From positions 124,001 through 188,000 of the forward strand of contig NZ_JAAVTK010000005.1 of NCBI RefSeq assembly GCF_012275535.1: DNA of 64,000 nucleotides. Direction: 5' to 3'. Below, piece by piece: positions 6,931-15,489 of this stretch. Made by a program: the position numbers and the translations under genes. The notes under the pieces are model-generated. The model had not been told where the DNA came from, ran no database searches, and saw only the letters and a program-made list of their open reading frames with translations. Each line of letters opens with the position of its first letter. The stretch's first letter is position 1. This DNA is from Hymenobacter artigasi (GTDB taxonomy: Bacteria; Bacteroidota; Bacteroidia; Cytophagales; Hymenobacteraceae).

Positions 6931-7125
6931 ATGTCCCAGGTTTGCATTTACCCGAAGGAAGCAGCCGCCGTCACCGGCAACGGTTACCAGGCTGGCAAGC
7001 GCCTCTTGCAGCGCATCCGGGTGCAGCTCGGTAAGCCCAGCCGCGCCCTGGTTTCCATCCAGGAGTTTTGCGCCTATACCCACCTGCCCGAGCAGGAAGT
7101 GCGCGCCGCCCTCGCCCGCAGCTAG
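6931..7125 (+). CDS. Small putative DNA-binding protein
   Basis: A 64-residue protein from the ATG at 6931; the open frame extends upstream, but the promoter-like box ends at 6899 and the sequence before 6931 is not protein-like. It shows two short helical modules: YPKEAAAVTGNGYQAGKRLLQRI, a helix-turn-helix-like segment, and VSIQEFCAYTHLPEQEVRAAL, a second helix pair. I recall similar 55-75 residue proteins in Bacteroidota, often near mobile elements, with the same layout of a TGxSYxTAxRLL-type helix and an EFCxYTGL segment. A regulatory or excisionase-like role is plausible but unproven. Confidence 0.7.
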   Translation: MSQVCIYPKEAAAVTGNGYQAGKRLLQRIRVQLGKPSRALVSIQEFCAYTHLPEQEVRAALARS

Positions 7126-7433
7126 ACTGTAGCGCTACCGTACCTGGAGCGTATCGGAAGCGTAGGGACAGTTTGCGCGTCCTGTCTCGTCCGGCTATAG
7201 CTGTACAGGTGGAGAGGGACCGGTATATTCCTGAAATGGCCGTGTTGGCAATCAGAAAAAGACGTATCTCAGTTTTTTCAACGAAATGTCGCTTGTCCCC
7301 TGGCTTGTTGTGGGAAGCAGACGCCGTTACTTGATTACCACAGCAGGGGAGGTTGGCAGTGCTGTCCCCGCTCACCGCAAGGCAGGATTATTATTCAAAT
7401 CTGTCCCCTGAGCTGTCCCCTCGAATTGCGATA

Positions 7434-7474
7434 AAAGAAAAACGCCCTGTAAGTTAGATACTTACAGGGCGTTT
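7434..7474 (-). terminator. Terminator of the tRNA-Asp gene
   Basis: A perfect 14-base stem AAACGCCCTGTAAG (7440-7453) with its complement (7461-7474) and a 7-base loop. On the minus strand it is followed by a T-rich tract and starts about 10 bases after the tRNA 3' end. Confidence 0.85.
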
Positions 7475-7484
7475 ATTTGCAAAC

Positions 7485-7561
7485 TGGCGGTCTGGACGGG
7501 ACTCGAACCCGCGACCTCCGCCGTGACAGGGCGGCATTCTAACCAACTGAACTACCAAACC
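7485..7561 (-). tRNA. tRNA-Asp (GTC)
   Basis: On the minus strand the cloverleaf closes with acceptor arms GGTTTGG and CCAGACC, discriminator G and an encoded CCA (7485-7487). The anticodon loop CTGTCAC reads GTC, hence aspartate, on a GCCGCC/GGCGG-type stem. The T arm has GGTTCGAGTCC. Its 3' end points toward the accessory block, the usual geometry for an element integrated in a tRNA gene. The anticodon is read directly from the sequence. Confidence 0.96.
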
Positions 7562-7604
7562 GTTTGCCTTGGTGGAGAAGCCGTGTGCTTTTCCGTTTTG
7601 GTGT

Positions 7605-7614
7605 TACAAAGGTA
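7605..7614 (-). promoter_or_regulatory. Promoter -7 box of tRNA-Asp
   Basis: On the minus strand TACCTTTGTA, a textbook Bacteroidota -7 element (TAnnTTTG), lies 44 bases before the tRNA 5' end. Confidence 0.75.
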
Positions 7615-7718
7615 GGGCAAGAAAACTGCGCCCTGCAAGTATGGGGCCAATATTTCTGTAAAAAAAGGGCTGTTTGGGAGCTTGAAGGTTGTTTCTCAGG
7701 AACATTAATTTTTGCGCC

Positions 7719-7747
7719 TTGCCGCAACGGCAGATGTTTTACCTTTG
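7719..7747 (+). promoter_or_regulatory. Promoter of accA
   Basis: TTG at 7719-7721 and TACCTTTG at 7740-7747 are spaced by 18 bases, close to the Bacteroidota TTTG-N19-21-TAnnTTTG pattern. The predicted start of transcription is about 110 bases before the accA ATG. The rest of 7562-7861 shows no gene. Confidence 0.65.
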
Positions 7748-7861
7748 CCATCCGCCTTCGCAGCGGCATTTGGGGGCGCAGATAGTAGGGCCAAACCCCT
7801 TTTTAACCGTGCCGCCCGCTATTTTCGCTTTCCCACTCCACGTAAATACGCTTCGCAGTCC

Positions 7862-8809
7862 ATGCTCCTCGATTTTGAACAACCCATTGCTGCCCTCGAA
7901 GGCAAGCTTCTTGAAATGCAGAAACTCGCTGCCGACAGCGATGTGGAAGTAGGCGAAGCCGTCGCGGCGCTGGAAAAACGCATTAAAGACCTCAAAAAGG
8001 AAACCTACGCCAACCTCACGCGCTGGCAGCGGGTGCAGCTTTCGCGCCATCCGGAGCGGCCCTATACCCTGGACTATATAGATGGCATGGCCGATAAGTT
8101 CGTGGAGCTGCACGGCGACCGCACCGTGGGCGACGACAAGGCCATGGTGGGCGGCTTCGGCGAGATTGACGGGCAGGCCGTCATGTTTATTGGCCAGCAG
8201 AAGGGGCACAACACCAAGCAGCGGCAGTTTCGCAACTTCGGCATGCCCAACCCGGAGGGCTACCGCAAGGCCCTGCGCCTGATGAAGCTGGCCGAAAAGT
8301 TCAACGTGCCGGTGGTGACATTGATTGATACGCCCGGTGCCTTTCCGGGCCTGGAGGCCGAAGAGCGGGGGCAGGGTGAGGCCATTGCCCGCAACCTGAA
8401 GGAGATGTTTATGCTGAAGGTGCCGGTTATCTGCGTTGTTATTGGGGAGGGCGCGAGCGGCGGGGCTCTGGGTATTGCCATCGGCGACCGGGTGCTGATG
8501 CTGGAAAACACCTGGTACTCCGTTATTTCGCCGGAATCGTGCAGCAGCATTCTGTGGCGCTCCTGGGATTATAAAGAGCAGGCGGCTGAGGCACTTAAGC
8601 TCACGGCGACGGATATGAAATCGGCTGGGCTGGTCGATGGCATCGTGAAGGAGCCGCTGGGCGGGGCTCATACTGCGCCCGAGGTGATGATTGAAACGCT
8701 GAAAAATACCCTGCTCAAGACGTTGAAAGAACTGAGCGCGATTTCGGTGGAAGACCGGATTTCGCAACGGATTGACAAGTTTTCGGCGATGGGCGTGGTG
8801 GTGGAATAA
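7862..8809 (+). CDS. accA: Acetyl-CoA carboxylase carboxyltransferase subunit alpha
   Basis: A 315-residue protein that with AccD moves the carboxyl group from carboxybiotin to acetyl-CoA, making malonyl-CoA for fatty acid synthesis. The start [16 protein letters not shown] followed by a coiled N-terminal helix (to about 55), then the [13 protein letters not shown] segment, [50 protein letters not shown] and the oxyanion-type loop [15 protein letters not shown] are all typical of AccA. Length matches the family. The frame stays open 50 codons upstream, but that part is not conserved and the promoter lies within it, so the ATG at 7862 is preferred. Confidence 0.96.
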   Translation: MLLDFEQPIAALEGKLLEMQKLAADSDVEVGEAVAALEKRIKDLKKETYANLTRWQRVQLSRHPERPYTLDYIDGMADKFVELHGDRTVGDDKAMVGGFGEIDGQAVMFIGQQKGHNTKQRQFRNFGMPNPEGYRKALRLMKLAEKFNVPVVTLIDTPGAFPGLEAEERGQGEAIARNLKEMFMLKVPVICVVIGEGASGGALGIAIGDRVLMLENTWYSVISPESCSSILWRSWDYKEQAAEALKLTATDMKSAGLVDGIVKEPLGGAHTAPEVMIETLKNTLLKTLKELSAISVEDRISQRIDKFSAMGVVVE

Positions 8810-8821
8810 GTTGGGGCAGGA

Positions 8822-8888
8822 GGGTATGGGGGTAGGAGGGCAGGAGTTGGAATAGTAGCGTATAATTGTCCCTCTTACCCCCATACCC
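8822..8888. repeat. Palindromic repeat after accA
   Basis: Arms of 19 bases (8822-8840 and 8870-8888), G-rich then C-rich, pair with one mismatch around a 29-base loop. It starts 13 bases after the accA stop and may act as a terminator or be a mobile palindrome. Confidence 0.7.
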
Positions 8889-8912
8889 TCCCACCCGCAT
8901 ACCCTTAAAATA

Positions 8913-9761
8913 ATGAAAGTTCATACCATTGATACCGGCCTTTTCAAGCTCGATGGCGGCGCCATGTTTGGCGTGGTGCCCAAAAGCATGTGGCAGAAGC
9001 TGAATCCGCCCGATGCCAACAACATGTGCACCTGGGCCATGCGCTGCCTGCTGATTGAGGACGGCGGCCGGTTGCTGCTCATCGACAACGGCATTGGCGA
9101 CAAGCAGGACGAGAAGTTTCGGGGCCATTTTTACCTGCATGGCGACGACACGCTGGAGAAGTCCCTGCGCAAGCTGGGCTTCACCAGCGCCGATATTACC
9201 GACGTTTTTCTCACGCACCTGCACTTCGACCACTGCGGCGGCTCGGTGCAGCGCCGGCCCAATGGGGTGTTGCAGCTGGCTTTCCCCAACGCTACCTATT
9301 GGAGCAACGAGGCGCACTGGGACTGGGCCGTGACGCCCAACCCGCGCGAAAAGGCCAGCTTTCTGAAGGAGAATATTCTGCCGATTCAGGAAAGCGGACA
9401 TTTGAAGTTTGTCGACCTGCAAAAGGGTGTGCCCGATGCGCTGCCGCAATTCCGCGAAATTATTCTGGCCGACGGGCACACCGAGAAGATGATGGTGCCG
9501 GTGATGGACTACAAAGGCCACACGCTGGCCTTTATGGCCGATTTGCTGCCCAGCGCCGCCCATATTCCGTTGCCCTATGTGATGAGCTACGACGTACGCC
9601 CGCTCATTACCATGCCCGAAAAAGAAGCCGTGCTGCGCCGCGCAGCTGCCGAAAACTGGGTGCTGCTGCTGGAGCACGACCCCACCAACGAAGCCTGCAC
9701 CGTGGCCCTGACCGAGAAAGGCGTGCGCTTGGACCAGACCCTGCGAGTGGCGGATTTGTGA
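8913..9761 (+). CDS. MBL-fold metallo-hydrolase
   Basis: A 282-residue cytosolic enzyme of the metallo-beta-lactamase fold. The zinc motif THLHFDHCGG (HxHxDH, at about 104-113) is intact; a further metal-binding His follows in ILADGHTEKM (about 194) and an Asp in FMADLLPSAAH (about 210). The closest known groupings are MBL hydrolases such as lactonases or YtnP-like proteins, but the substrate cannot be deduced. The gene is 103 bases after accA, past the palindrome, so it may be transcribed separately. The class is certain; the specific reaction is unknown. Confidence 0.9.
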   Translation: MKVHTIDTGLFKLDGGAMFGVVPKSMWQKLNPPDANNMCTWAMRCLLIEDGGRLLLIDNGIGDKQDEKFRGHFYLHGDDTLEKSLRKLGFTSADITDVFLTHLHFDHCGGSVQRRPNGVLQLAFPNATYWSNEAHWDWAVTPNPREKASFLKENILPIQESGHLKFVDLQKGVPDALPQFREIILADGHTEKMMVPVMDYKGHTLAFMADLLPSAAHIPLPYVMSYDVRPLITMPEKEAVLRRAAAENWVLLLEHDPTNEACTVALTEKGVRLDQTLRVADL

Positions 9762-9822
9762 GTTGGCGGAGTGGCGGATGGATGAGAAAACCGTATCAGG
9801 CTAACTACCAATAGATAACAAC

Positions 9823-10635
9823 GTGCAGGTTACTCAACAACCCGTCAATTCACCAATCCATCAACCCATCAGCCCGCAGCTTGGGTTGGCATTATCGGGA
9901 GGCGGCGCGCGCGGAATTGCGCATCTGGGCGTGCTGGCGGCCCTCGATGAGCTGCAGCTGCCGGTGGCGCGGCTGGCCGGCGTGAGCTCGGGAGCCATTG
10001 CCAGCGTGTTTTACGCGGCGGGCTTTGCGCCGCGCGAGATTTTGCGGCTGCTGCTGAGCACCAATGTCTTTCGGCTCACACGGCCGGCGTTTAGCCGGTT
10101 TGGGCTGCTGCACCTCGACGCGGTGGAGCAACTGCTGGCCCGGCACCTGGGCAGCACGGTCAACTTTGAGGATTTGAGCCGGCCCCTGACTTTGGTGGCG
10201 ACGGATTTGATGGTGGGCGAGTCGGTGTATTTCAGCGCTGGGCCGCTGCTGCCGCCGCTGCTGGCTTCGTCGGCGGTGCCCATTATCTACCGGCCGGTGG
10301 AGTACCAGGGCCGGCAGCTGGTGGATGGCGGCCTGCTCAATAACCTGCCCGTAGAGCCGCTGCTGGGCCAGCCCGACCTGCGCGTGGTGGGCGTGCACTG
10401 CAACCCCATCAACCCCGAAGCCCGCATTCCCACCTTCCGCCGCCTGGTTGAGCGGACCCTGCAACTGGCCATCAACGCCAACACGGCGGCCCGCAAAAGC
10501 CAGTGCCACCTGCTGCTGGAGCCGCCCGAGCTGCGCCATTACCGGCCCCTGGGCTACAAGCGCGGCCCCGAGCTGTTCGACATTGGCTACCGCTACGCCA
10601 TGGGCCAGGCCGAGGCTTTACAGGCACTGCTGTGA
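9823..10635 (+). CDS. Patatin-like phospholipase
   Basis: A 270-residue patatin-domain hydrolase resembling the RssA/YlbK group. Motifs: the oxyanion loop LSGGGARGIAHLG (about 23-35), nucleophile elbow GVSSG (GxSxG, about 53-57) and the catalytic DGG dyad motif at about 167-169. These enzymes deacylate phospholipids or related esters in the cytoplasm. The start is a GTG at 9823; the first 15 residues are not conserved, and no ATG lies between it and the domain. It follows the MBL gene by 61 bases on the same strand. Physiological substrate unknown. Confidence 0.92.
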   Translation: MQVTQQPVNSPIHQPISPQLGLALSGGGARGIAHLGVLAALDELQLPVARLAGVSSGAIASVFYAAGFAPREILRLLLSTNVFRLTRPAFSRFGLLHLDAVEQLLARHLGSTVNFEDLSRPLTLVATDLMVGESVYFSAGPLLPPLLASSAVPIIYRPVEYQGRQLVDGGLLNNLPVEPLLGQPDLRVVGVHCNPINPEARIPTFRRLVERTLQLAINANTAARKSQCHLLLEPPELRHYRPLGYKRGPELFDIGYRYAMGQAEALQALL

Positions 10636-10721
10636 ACGGGCGGCAGGCACTGGCCGCCTCCAGAAGGCTAATGTTCGTCCTTTTCGGCCGGGCCGGGCAT
10701 CCATAAGTTACTTCAAACGCC

Positions 10722-10729
10722 TAGTTTTG
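10722..10729 (+). promoter_or_regulatory. -7 box before the acyltransferase gene
   Basis: TAGTTTTG fits TAnnTTTG and lies 70 bases before the ATG at 10799, in the 163-base gap after the patatin gene. Confidence 0.5.
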
Positions 10730-10798
10730 CCAGTTGCTTCAGGGCCCTGTTGGGTTCCGAAGTGCCAACGCATCCCTTACTACCCGTATTCCTCAACA

Positions 10799-11371
10799 AT
10801 GTCTCCTCGCGAAAAATCTCCCTTCTGGCATTCCATGGCCACACTCGTGTTCAAAGTAGCCGGCTGGCACCTGGGCGAGATTCACAATCCCGAAATCAGG
10901 AAGAGCATGATGATTGCGGCCCCGCACACCAGCAATTGGGACATTATCATAGCCCGGGCCGCCTTCTACCTGATGGGCGTGCCGGTGCGCTTCACCGTGA
11001 AAAAGGAGTGGACCGAAAACTGGGCGCTGGGCTGGCTGGTGAAGGCCATTGGGGGCCTGGCCGTGGACCGCAGCCGCAACAACAGCCTCGTGGATGGCAT
11101 GGTGAAGCTGTTTGATACACACGAAGACTTGGTGATTCTCATCACGCCGGAAGGCACGCGCGCCTACCAGCCGCGCTGGCGCAAGGGCTACTATTTTGCT
11201 GCTCTGGGCGCCCACGTGCCCATTCGGCTGGGGTATCTGGACTATGCCAAAAAGGAAGCCGGTATCGGCGAAGCGGTGTGGCCTACGGGCGACTACGAAG
11301 CTGACGAAGCCCGAATTAAAGCGTTTTACCGCACCAAGTCGGGGCGCTTCCCCGCGCAGGGCGTGCGCTGA
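10799..11371 (+). CDS. 1-acyl-sn-glycerol-3-phosphate acyltransferase family protein
   Basis: A 190-residue PlsC-superfamily acyltransferase. The catalytic HxxxxD motif is HTSNWD (about 40-45) and the phosphate-binding block is PEGTR (about 119-123). Short length and the sequence MIAAPHTSNWDIII match the small soluble or peripherally bound Bacteroidota branch, which probably transfers acyl groups to a glycerolipid at the inner membrane. The frame stays open upstream to 10448, over the patatin gene, but similarity and the promoter-like box support the ATG at 10799. A perfect palindrome follows 10 bases after the stop. Confidence 0.88.
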   Translation: MSPREKSPFWHSMATLVFKVAGWHLGEIHNPEIRKSMMIAAPHTSNWDIIIARAAFYLMGVPVRFTVKKEWTENWALGWLVKAIGGLAVDRSRNNSLVDGMVKLFDTHEDLVILITPEGTRAYQPRWRKGYYFAALGAHVPIRLGYLDYAKKEAGIGEAVWPTGDYEADEARIKAFYRTKSGRFPAQGVR

Positions 11372-11381
11372 AACAAAAACC

Positions 11382-11457
11382 GTCATTCCGACGCAGGAGG
11401 AATCTGAGATGAGCTGTCGGTCAGGCTTATTTCAGATTCCTCCTGCGTCGGAATGAC
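11382..11457. repeat. Perfect 26-base palindromic repeat (GTCATTCCGACGCAGG family)
   Basis: Arms of 26 bases (11382-11407 and 11432-11457) are exactly complementary around a 24-base loop. It sits between the convergent acyltransferase and hybrid-kinase genes. The GTCAT..ATGAC ends are shared with the palindromes at 47794 and 54309, suggesting related elements with different cores. Confidence 0.85.
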
Positions 11458-11468
11458 AACGTTAGATG

Positions 11469-12716
11469 CTAACAATGGCCGCCCTCGCCGTGCAAAAACA
11501 CCCGGAATACCGTGCCCTGGCCTTCCTCGCTTTCGACGGCGATGTGGCCGCCCTCGGAATGCACCAGCCGGTTGACGAGGAACAGGCCCACGCCCGTGCC
11601 CTCGCCCGCCTGCGGATGGAACCGCCGGAACAGCTGGAATAGCTCGGAGCCGTAGCGGTCCAGGTTCATGCCCAGGCCGTTGTCGCGCACTTCGAGTACC
11701 GGGCAGCCACTGTCCTCATAGGTGCGAACCTGAATATGAGGCACCCGGGCCGGATGCCGGTACTTGAGGGCATTGCCCAGCAAGTTGATGAGGATGGTGC
11801 GCAGGTTGCTGCGCACGTAGCGCAGGGCGGGCAAACCGGCCAAGTCGGTGTCGACGTGGGCTTCGGTGGCTGTTAGCTGCGGGCGCAGGGCCTTTAGCAC
11901 ATCGGCTACGAGGCTGGCCAGGCCAACCTCCTCGGCGGCCTGCTTGCCGGGGCTGCGCTGCTCCTGCACCACGGCGGCCAGGTCGGTGATGGTGGTGGAC
12001 AGGCTGTGCAGCGATTCTTCCAGCAGGCGCAGCACCACGGCCTCCTCGGGGTCCTGGAAGGTGGCGCTGCGGCGAAGCTCGTCGAAGAGGCCGCGCAGGT
12101 TGTTGAGGGGCTGGCGCAGGTCGTGGCTGGCCGCGTACACGAAGTTGTCGAGGTCCTGATTGGTGCGGGCCAGAAGGCGGTTGCGCGCCCCGATTTCCTG
12201 GTTGGCGGCGCTGAGCTGGGTGTTTTTCTCGTGGAGCTCCTGCCGGGTTTCGGTGAGCGCGGCCAGGGAGTCGCGCAGCTCGCGGTTCACGCCCTGCAGC
12301 TCGCCGTGGTAGCGGGCCACGTACTGGCGCCACTCGTTTTTCTCGATGGCGTACAGCACGGTTTTATTGAGCAGCTCGCGGTCAAACTGCTGTTTCACCA
12401 GGTAGTCGAGGGCGCCGGAGTTGAGGGCGCGCACGGCCAGGGCTTCGTTGCCGCCGCCGGTTATCATCACCACGCACAGCGTATCGGGCGGGGCCAGCTC
12501 GTTCAGGGCGTCGAGCAGGTCGAGGCCGTCGGTGTCGGGCAGGTTGTAATCGAGCAGCACGCAGTCGGGCTGCTGCAGCTGAAATTGCTCCAGGCCCTCG
12601 GCCCCCGAAGCGGCCTCTATGATTTCAATGCGCTGAAATCCAGTGTTCTGGCCAAGGAAGCGCCGGTACAGCATCCGGTCCTCCGGATTGTCGTCAATCA
12701 GTAAGATTCGCTTCAC
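11469..12716 (-). CDS. Receiver-histidine kinase hybrid protein
   Basis: A 415-residue protein with a receiver domain first (1-125; acidic pair in LLIDD, phospho-acceptor Asp56 in VLLDYNLPDTDG), a coiled-coil linker (about 130-190), a HisKA helix with His198 in AASHDLRQPL, and a HATPase domain ending in GTGVGLFLVNRL and GQGTVFRVFL. The N-terminal receiver implies that phosphorelay or regulator output controls the kinase. It is the last gene of the phytochrome operon, 6 bases after the response regulator, so it probably receives the light signal from that module. No membrane segment, hence cytosolic. A downstream transcription factor is not visible. Confidence 0.92.
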   Translation of the reverse strand: MKRILLIDDNPEDRMLYRRFLGQNTGFQRIEIIEAASGAEGLEQFQLQQPDCVLLDYNLPDTDGLDLLDALNELAPPDTLCVVMITGGGNEALAVRALNSGALDYLVKQQFDRELLNKTVLYAIEKNEWRQYVARYHGELQGVNRELRDSLAALTETRQELHEKNTQLSAANQEIGARNRLLARTNQDLDNFVYAASHDLRQPLNNLRGLFDELRRSATFQDPEEAVVLRLLEESLHSLSTTITDLAAVVQEQRSPGKQAAEEVGLASLVADVLKALRPQLTATEAHVDTDLAGLPALRYVRSNLRTILINLLGNALKYRHPARVPHIQVRTYEDSGCPVLEVRDNGLGMNLDRYGSELFQLFRRFHPQAGEGTGVGLFLVNRLVHSEGGHIAVESEEGQGTVFRVFLHGEGGHC

Positions 12717-12722
12717 AGAGGT

Positions 12723-13169
12723 TTAGCCAGCCAGCGGAAGCTCGGAAGCCTCCAGCCAATAACGAATAATAAGCCGTACTTTTTCTTCCAGCTCGGGGTA
12801 GCCAATGGGCTTGGTTAGGTAGCTGTTGGCCCCCAGGCGGTAGCACTCGGCAATATCGGTGCTATTTGACGAAGTAGTGAATACGATGACCGGAATACTG
12901 TGCAGGGCCGGGTCATTTTTCAGGACGTTGAGCACGGCGCGGCCATCGGTGCCGGGCATATTGAGGTCGAGCAGGATGATGACGGGCAGCTGGCTGGGCC
13001 AGTTCGGGTGCTTGCCGTAGCCCTTGAGGTATTCGAGGGCCTGGTCGCCGTCTTCGCAGCGCAGCACGGGGTTGGTCACCGCATTTTTGTGGAAGGCCCG
13101 GCTCAGGGCCGTGAAGTCTTCGACGCTGTCTTCCACCACGAGGATGGGGATGAGGGCGGTGGGATTCAT
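12723..13169 (-). CDS. Single-domain response regulator, Rcp1-like
   Basis: A 148-residue receiver-only protein. Visible are the acidic pocket VVEDSVED (11-18), the phospho-acceptor Asp68 in LLDLNMPGTDG, the Thr in VFTTSSN and Lys120 in YLTKPI. This is the Rcp1 type that partners cyanobacterial and bacterial phytochromes. It starts 4 bases after the phytochrome stop and ends 6 bases before the hybrid kinase, so it is the likely phosphate carrier between them. The frame is open upstream to 13460, but that is inside the phytochrome gene and the ATG at 13169 begins the conserved domain. Confidence 0.92.
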   Translation of the reverse strand: MNPTALIPILVVEDSVEDFTALSRAFHKNAVTNPVLRCEDGDQALEYLKGYGKHPNWPSQLPVIILLDLNMPGTDGRAVLNVLKNDPALHSIPVIVFTTSSNSTDIAECYRLGANSYLTKPIGYPELEEKVRLIIRYWLEASELPLAG

Positions 13170-13173
13170 TAAT

Positions 13174-15489
13174 TTACAGATTGTTGGCCAGCGAAAAATA
13201 AAAGGTGGCACCATGGCCGAGTGTGGAATCAACCCACAACTCGCCGCCGTGTTTTTCCACCAGCTTCCGGGCAATGGCCAGGCCCGCGCCGGTGCCTCCA
13301 CCGTACTTGTCCTGCGCGTGCAGGCGCTTGAATATTTTAAAAATATTGTCGTGGTGCTTCGGGTCGATGCCGATGCCGTTATCGTGTACGTAAATAACGG
13401 TAAAATCGGCCGGGTCACCGGTGCCTTTGGGGCCACGAATTGCGGGCGGGGCCACGCCAATGGTAACGTGCTTCTCGGGGTGGTTATTGTAGCGCAGGGC
13501 GTTGGTCAGCAGGTTGTTGAATACCTCGTGCACCAAGGTGCGGTTGCCGCGCACGGTGGGCAGGGAAACGGGCACCGTCACCGTGGTGCGGGTTTGCTCC
13601 AGGCGGGGGTGCAGCAGGTCGATAATGTCGGCCAGGGCATCGTTCAGGTTCACGGCCTCCACCGCCATTTCAACCCGGCTCACGCGCGAGAGCTGCAGCA
13701 GCGCCTCAATCAGGGATTCCATGCGTTGGCTGAGGCGCACCAGGGTCTGGAGCTTGCTCACGCCCTCGGCATCAAGCTTATCGGCGTAGTCTTCCAGCAA
13801 AAACAGCGAGTAGTTATGAATGCCGCGCAACGGCTCCTTGAGGTCGTGCGAGGCCACGTAGGCAAACGAGTCCAGCTCGTCGTTGCTGCGCTCCAGCTCG
13901 GCGTTGAGGCGGGCCAGGCTGATGGCCTTGGCTTGCAGCTCGTTGAAGACTTTTAGCCGGATGTCGGAAATATGCAGGCGAATTTCTTTGGCCGCCTCAA
14001 TTTCGAGGGGCTGCCACGGGGCCGATGTTTCCTCCACGGTCTGCTTCCAGGCCTCAAACGACTGCCGGGGCGAGAGAAAAATCTGCCCATCCACGGTGGT
14101 CTGGTTTTTTTCGTGGCGGCCGGCCCAGGTCACGGTTTGCAGCTGCTCGGGCCGAAACCAGAAGATGTACTCCCCCGCCTCGCGGGCCAGCGCCACGGCC
14201 AGAATGCCGCTGGCCGTACTCCTAATGAACTTACCGGCCGGGTTCAGCCGGGCGTAGGAATCGGTCACGAAAATATCGTGCGGGTTGTGGATGCGCAGCC
14301 ATTCCACCAGCTCCGTAATCTGGGCGGGCGTGGGCGTGTGGCCGAGGGTAATGATTTCACCATCAAAGCAAATGGCCGCGCCGCCGCAGTCCAGCACATC
14401 CAGCAGGCTGGGGGTGAAGCGGTGCAGGCCATCCAGAAAATTTACCTGCGTGCTCACCAAATCGAACAGCCGCACCTGGGCCTCACGGATGCGCAGGCGG
14501 TAAGCCTGCTCGTCCTGCTGCTCCTTGCCTTTGAGTAGCACCGACACGGTTTTGCCCAAAAACTGGCACAGGTCGCGCAGCTCGTAGCTCACCAGGCGCG
14601 GGGTTTGGTGGTGGCAGGTTATCATGCCCCACAGCTGCCCTTCCTGAATGAGCGAAATGGTCATTGTCGCCTCCGAGCCCAGGTTATGCAGGTACTCGAG
14701 GTGAATGGGCGACACGCTGCGCAGCACCGAATACGTCATGTCGGGCGGGCGGCTGGCCCCGGGTGCCACGGCAGGCACCAGCGGCACCGGCTGGTACCGG
14801 GCATTGGGAATGAAGCGGAGCCAGTTTTTGAGGTACATGGCCCGCGCCTGCTTCGGAATGTCGGTGGCCGGGTAGTGCATGCCCAGCCAGGGGGGCAGGT
14901 CTTCGCGCACGGCCTCGGCAATTACTTCGCCGCTGTCGTCGGGCGCGAAACGGTAGATGGCCACCCGGTCGAACCCGGTGATGGCCCGCACCTGCTCGGC
15001 GGTTAGCTGGCAGCAGTCGAGCACGGTTTCGGCTGCGAGCAGGCTGCCCAGGCTCATGTTGAGCGCCGACAGGTCGAAGGCGCTGACCGTGGTATCGGCC
15101 ACCGGCTCGCCTTCCACCCACAGCAGGCCATCGTAGCGATGCAGGATGAGCTTGTAGGCCGGCTGGCCCACCACCCGCCCCAGGCGAATGCCCAGCAGCC
15201 GCGCCTCCGGCCCCAGCGTGGCCCACAGGCGCTCTACTGCCACCAGCTGCTCTGGCTCCAGCAAAATGCCTAAGCCGGCCCCGATAATGTTTTCGGGAAC
15301 GATGCCGAGCAGCGCCAGCGTGTTGGCGCTGGCCTGCACCACGCGGCGACTCTGCTCATCGAGGCACAGCAAAAAGCCGTAGGGCTGAATCAGGCCGGGG
15401 ATGTGAATGGGCTCCCGGTCGCAGTTGCTGAGCGTGATGGGCTGGCCCAGCAGGCGTTCATCGGTAAGGGTTAGCGCTGATTCAGCCAT
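13174..15489 (-). CDS. bphP: Bacteriophytochrome histidine kinase
   Basis: A 771-residue red/far-red light sensor. Order: PAS2-like domain with the biliverdin-binding Cys23 in LSNCDREPIHIPGLIQPYG; GAF domain (about 150-320) with PATDIP (Asp210) and the chromophore-contacting His263 in RSVSPIHLEYL; PHY domain (about 330-510) with the tongue motif PRQSF (474-478); HisKA with His548 in VASHDLKEPL; and a HATPase ending near residue 770. All key photosensory residues are present, so it should bind biliverdin covalently. The start at 15489 overlaps the end of the heme oxygenase gene by 19 bases, implying coupled translation. Soluble, cytosolic dimer expected. Confidence 0.96.
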   Translation of the reverse strand: MAESALTLTDERLLGQPITLSNCDREPIHIPGLIQPYGFLLCLDEQSRRVVQASANTLALLGIVPENIIGAGLGILLEPEQLVAVERLWATLGPEARLLGIRLGRVVGQPAYKLILHRYDGLLWVEGEPVADTTVSAFDLSALNMSLGSLLAAETVLDCCQLTAEQVRAITGFDRVAIYRFAPDDSGEVIAEAVREDLPPWLGMHYPATDIPKQARAMYLKNWLRFIPNARYQPVPLVPAVAPGASRPPDMTYSVLRSVSPIHLEYLHNLGSEATMTISLIQEGQLWGMITCHHQTPRLVSYELRDLCQFLGKTVSVLLKGKEQQDEQAYRLRIREAQVRLFDLVSTQVNFLDGLHRFTPSLLDVLDCGGAAICFDGEIITLGHTPTPAQITELVEWLRIHNPHDIFVTDSYARLNPAGKFIRSTASGILAVALAREAGEYIFWFRPEQLQTVTWAGRHEKNQTTVDGQIFLSPRQSFEAWKQTVEETSAPWQPLEIEAAKEIRLHISDIRLKVFNELQAKAISLARLNAELERSNDELDSFAYVASHDLKEPLRGIHNYSLFLLEDYADKLDAEGVSKLQTLVRLSQRMESLIEALLQLSRVSRVEMAVEAVNLNDALADIIDLLHPRLEQTRTTVTVPVSLPTVRGNRTLVHEVFNNLLTNALRYNNHPEKHVTIGVAPPAIRGPKGTGDPADFTVIYVHDNGIGIDPKHHDNIFKIFKRLHAQDKYGGGTGAGLAIARKLVEKHGGELWVDSTLGHGATFYFSLANNL

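Larger units (their letters stand above)
6873..7421 (+). repeat. Cluster of five TGTCCCC(T) boxes next to tRNA-Asp
   Basis: Direct copies of TGTCCCC or TGTCCCCT occur at 6873-6880, 7294-7301, 7363-7369, 7402-7409 and 7414-7421; the first and last extend to TGTCCCCTCGAAT. Apart from the small gene at 6931-7125 and the terminator at 7434, I see no gene from 6860 to 7484. Clustered short repeats beside the 3' end of a tRNA fit arm-type binding sites of an integrase, but no integrase is in the window to test this. Confidence 0.5.

Noticed and set aside
6860-7430. TGTCCCC boxes as a CRISPR array
   Set aside because: Units are 7-8 bases with irregular spacing; no 25-40 base repeats, regular spacers or cas genes.
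1-7430. Tailed prophage
   Set aside because: No terminase, portal, major capsid, tail or lysis gene is recognisable in the visible part.
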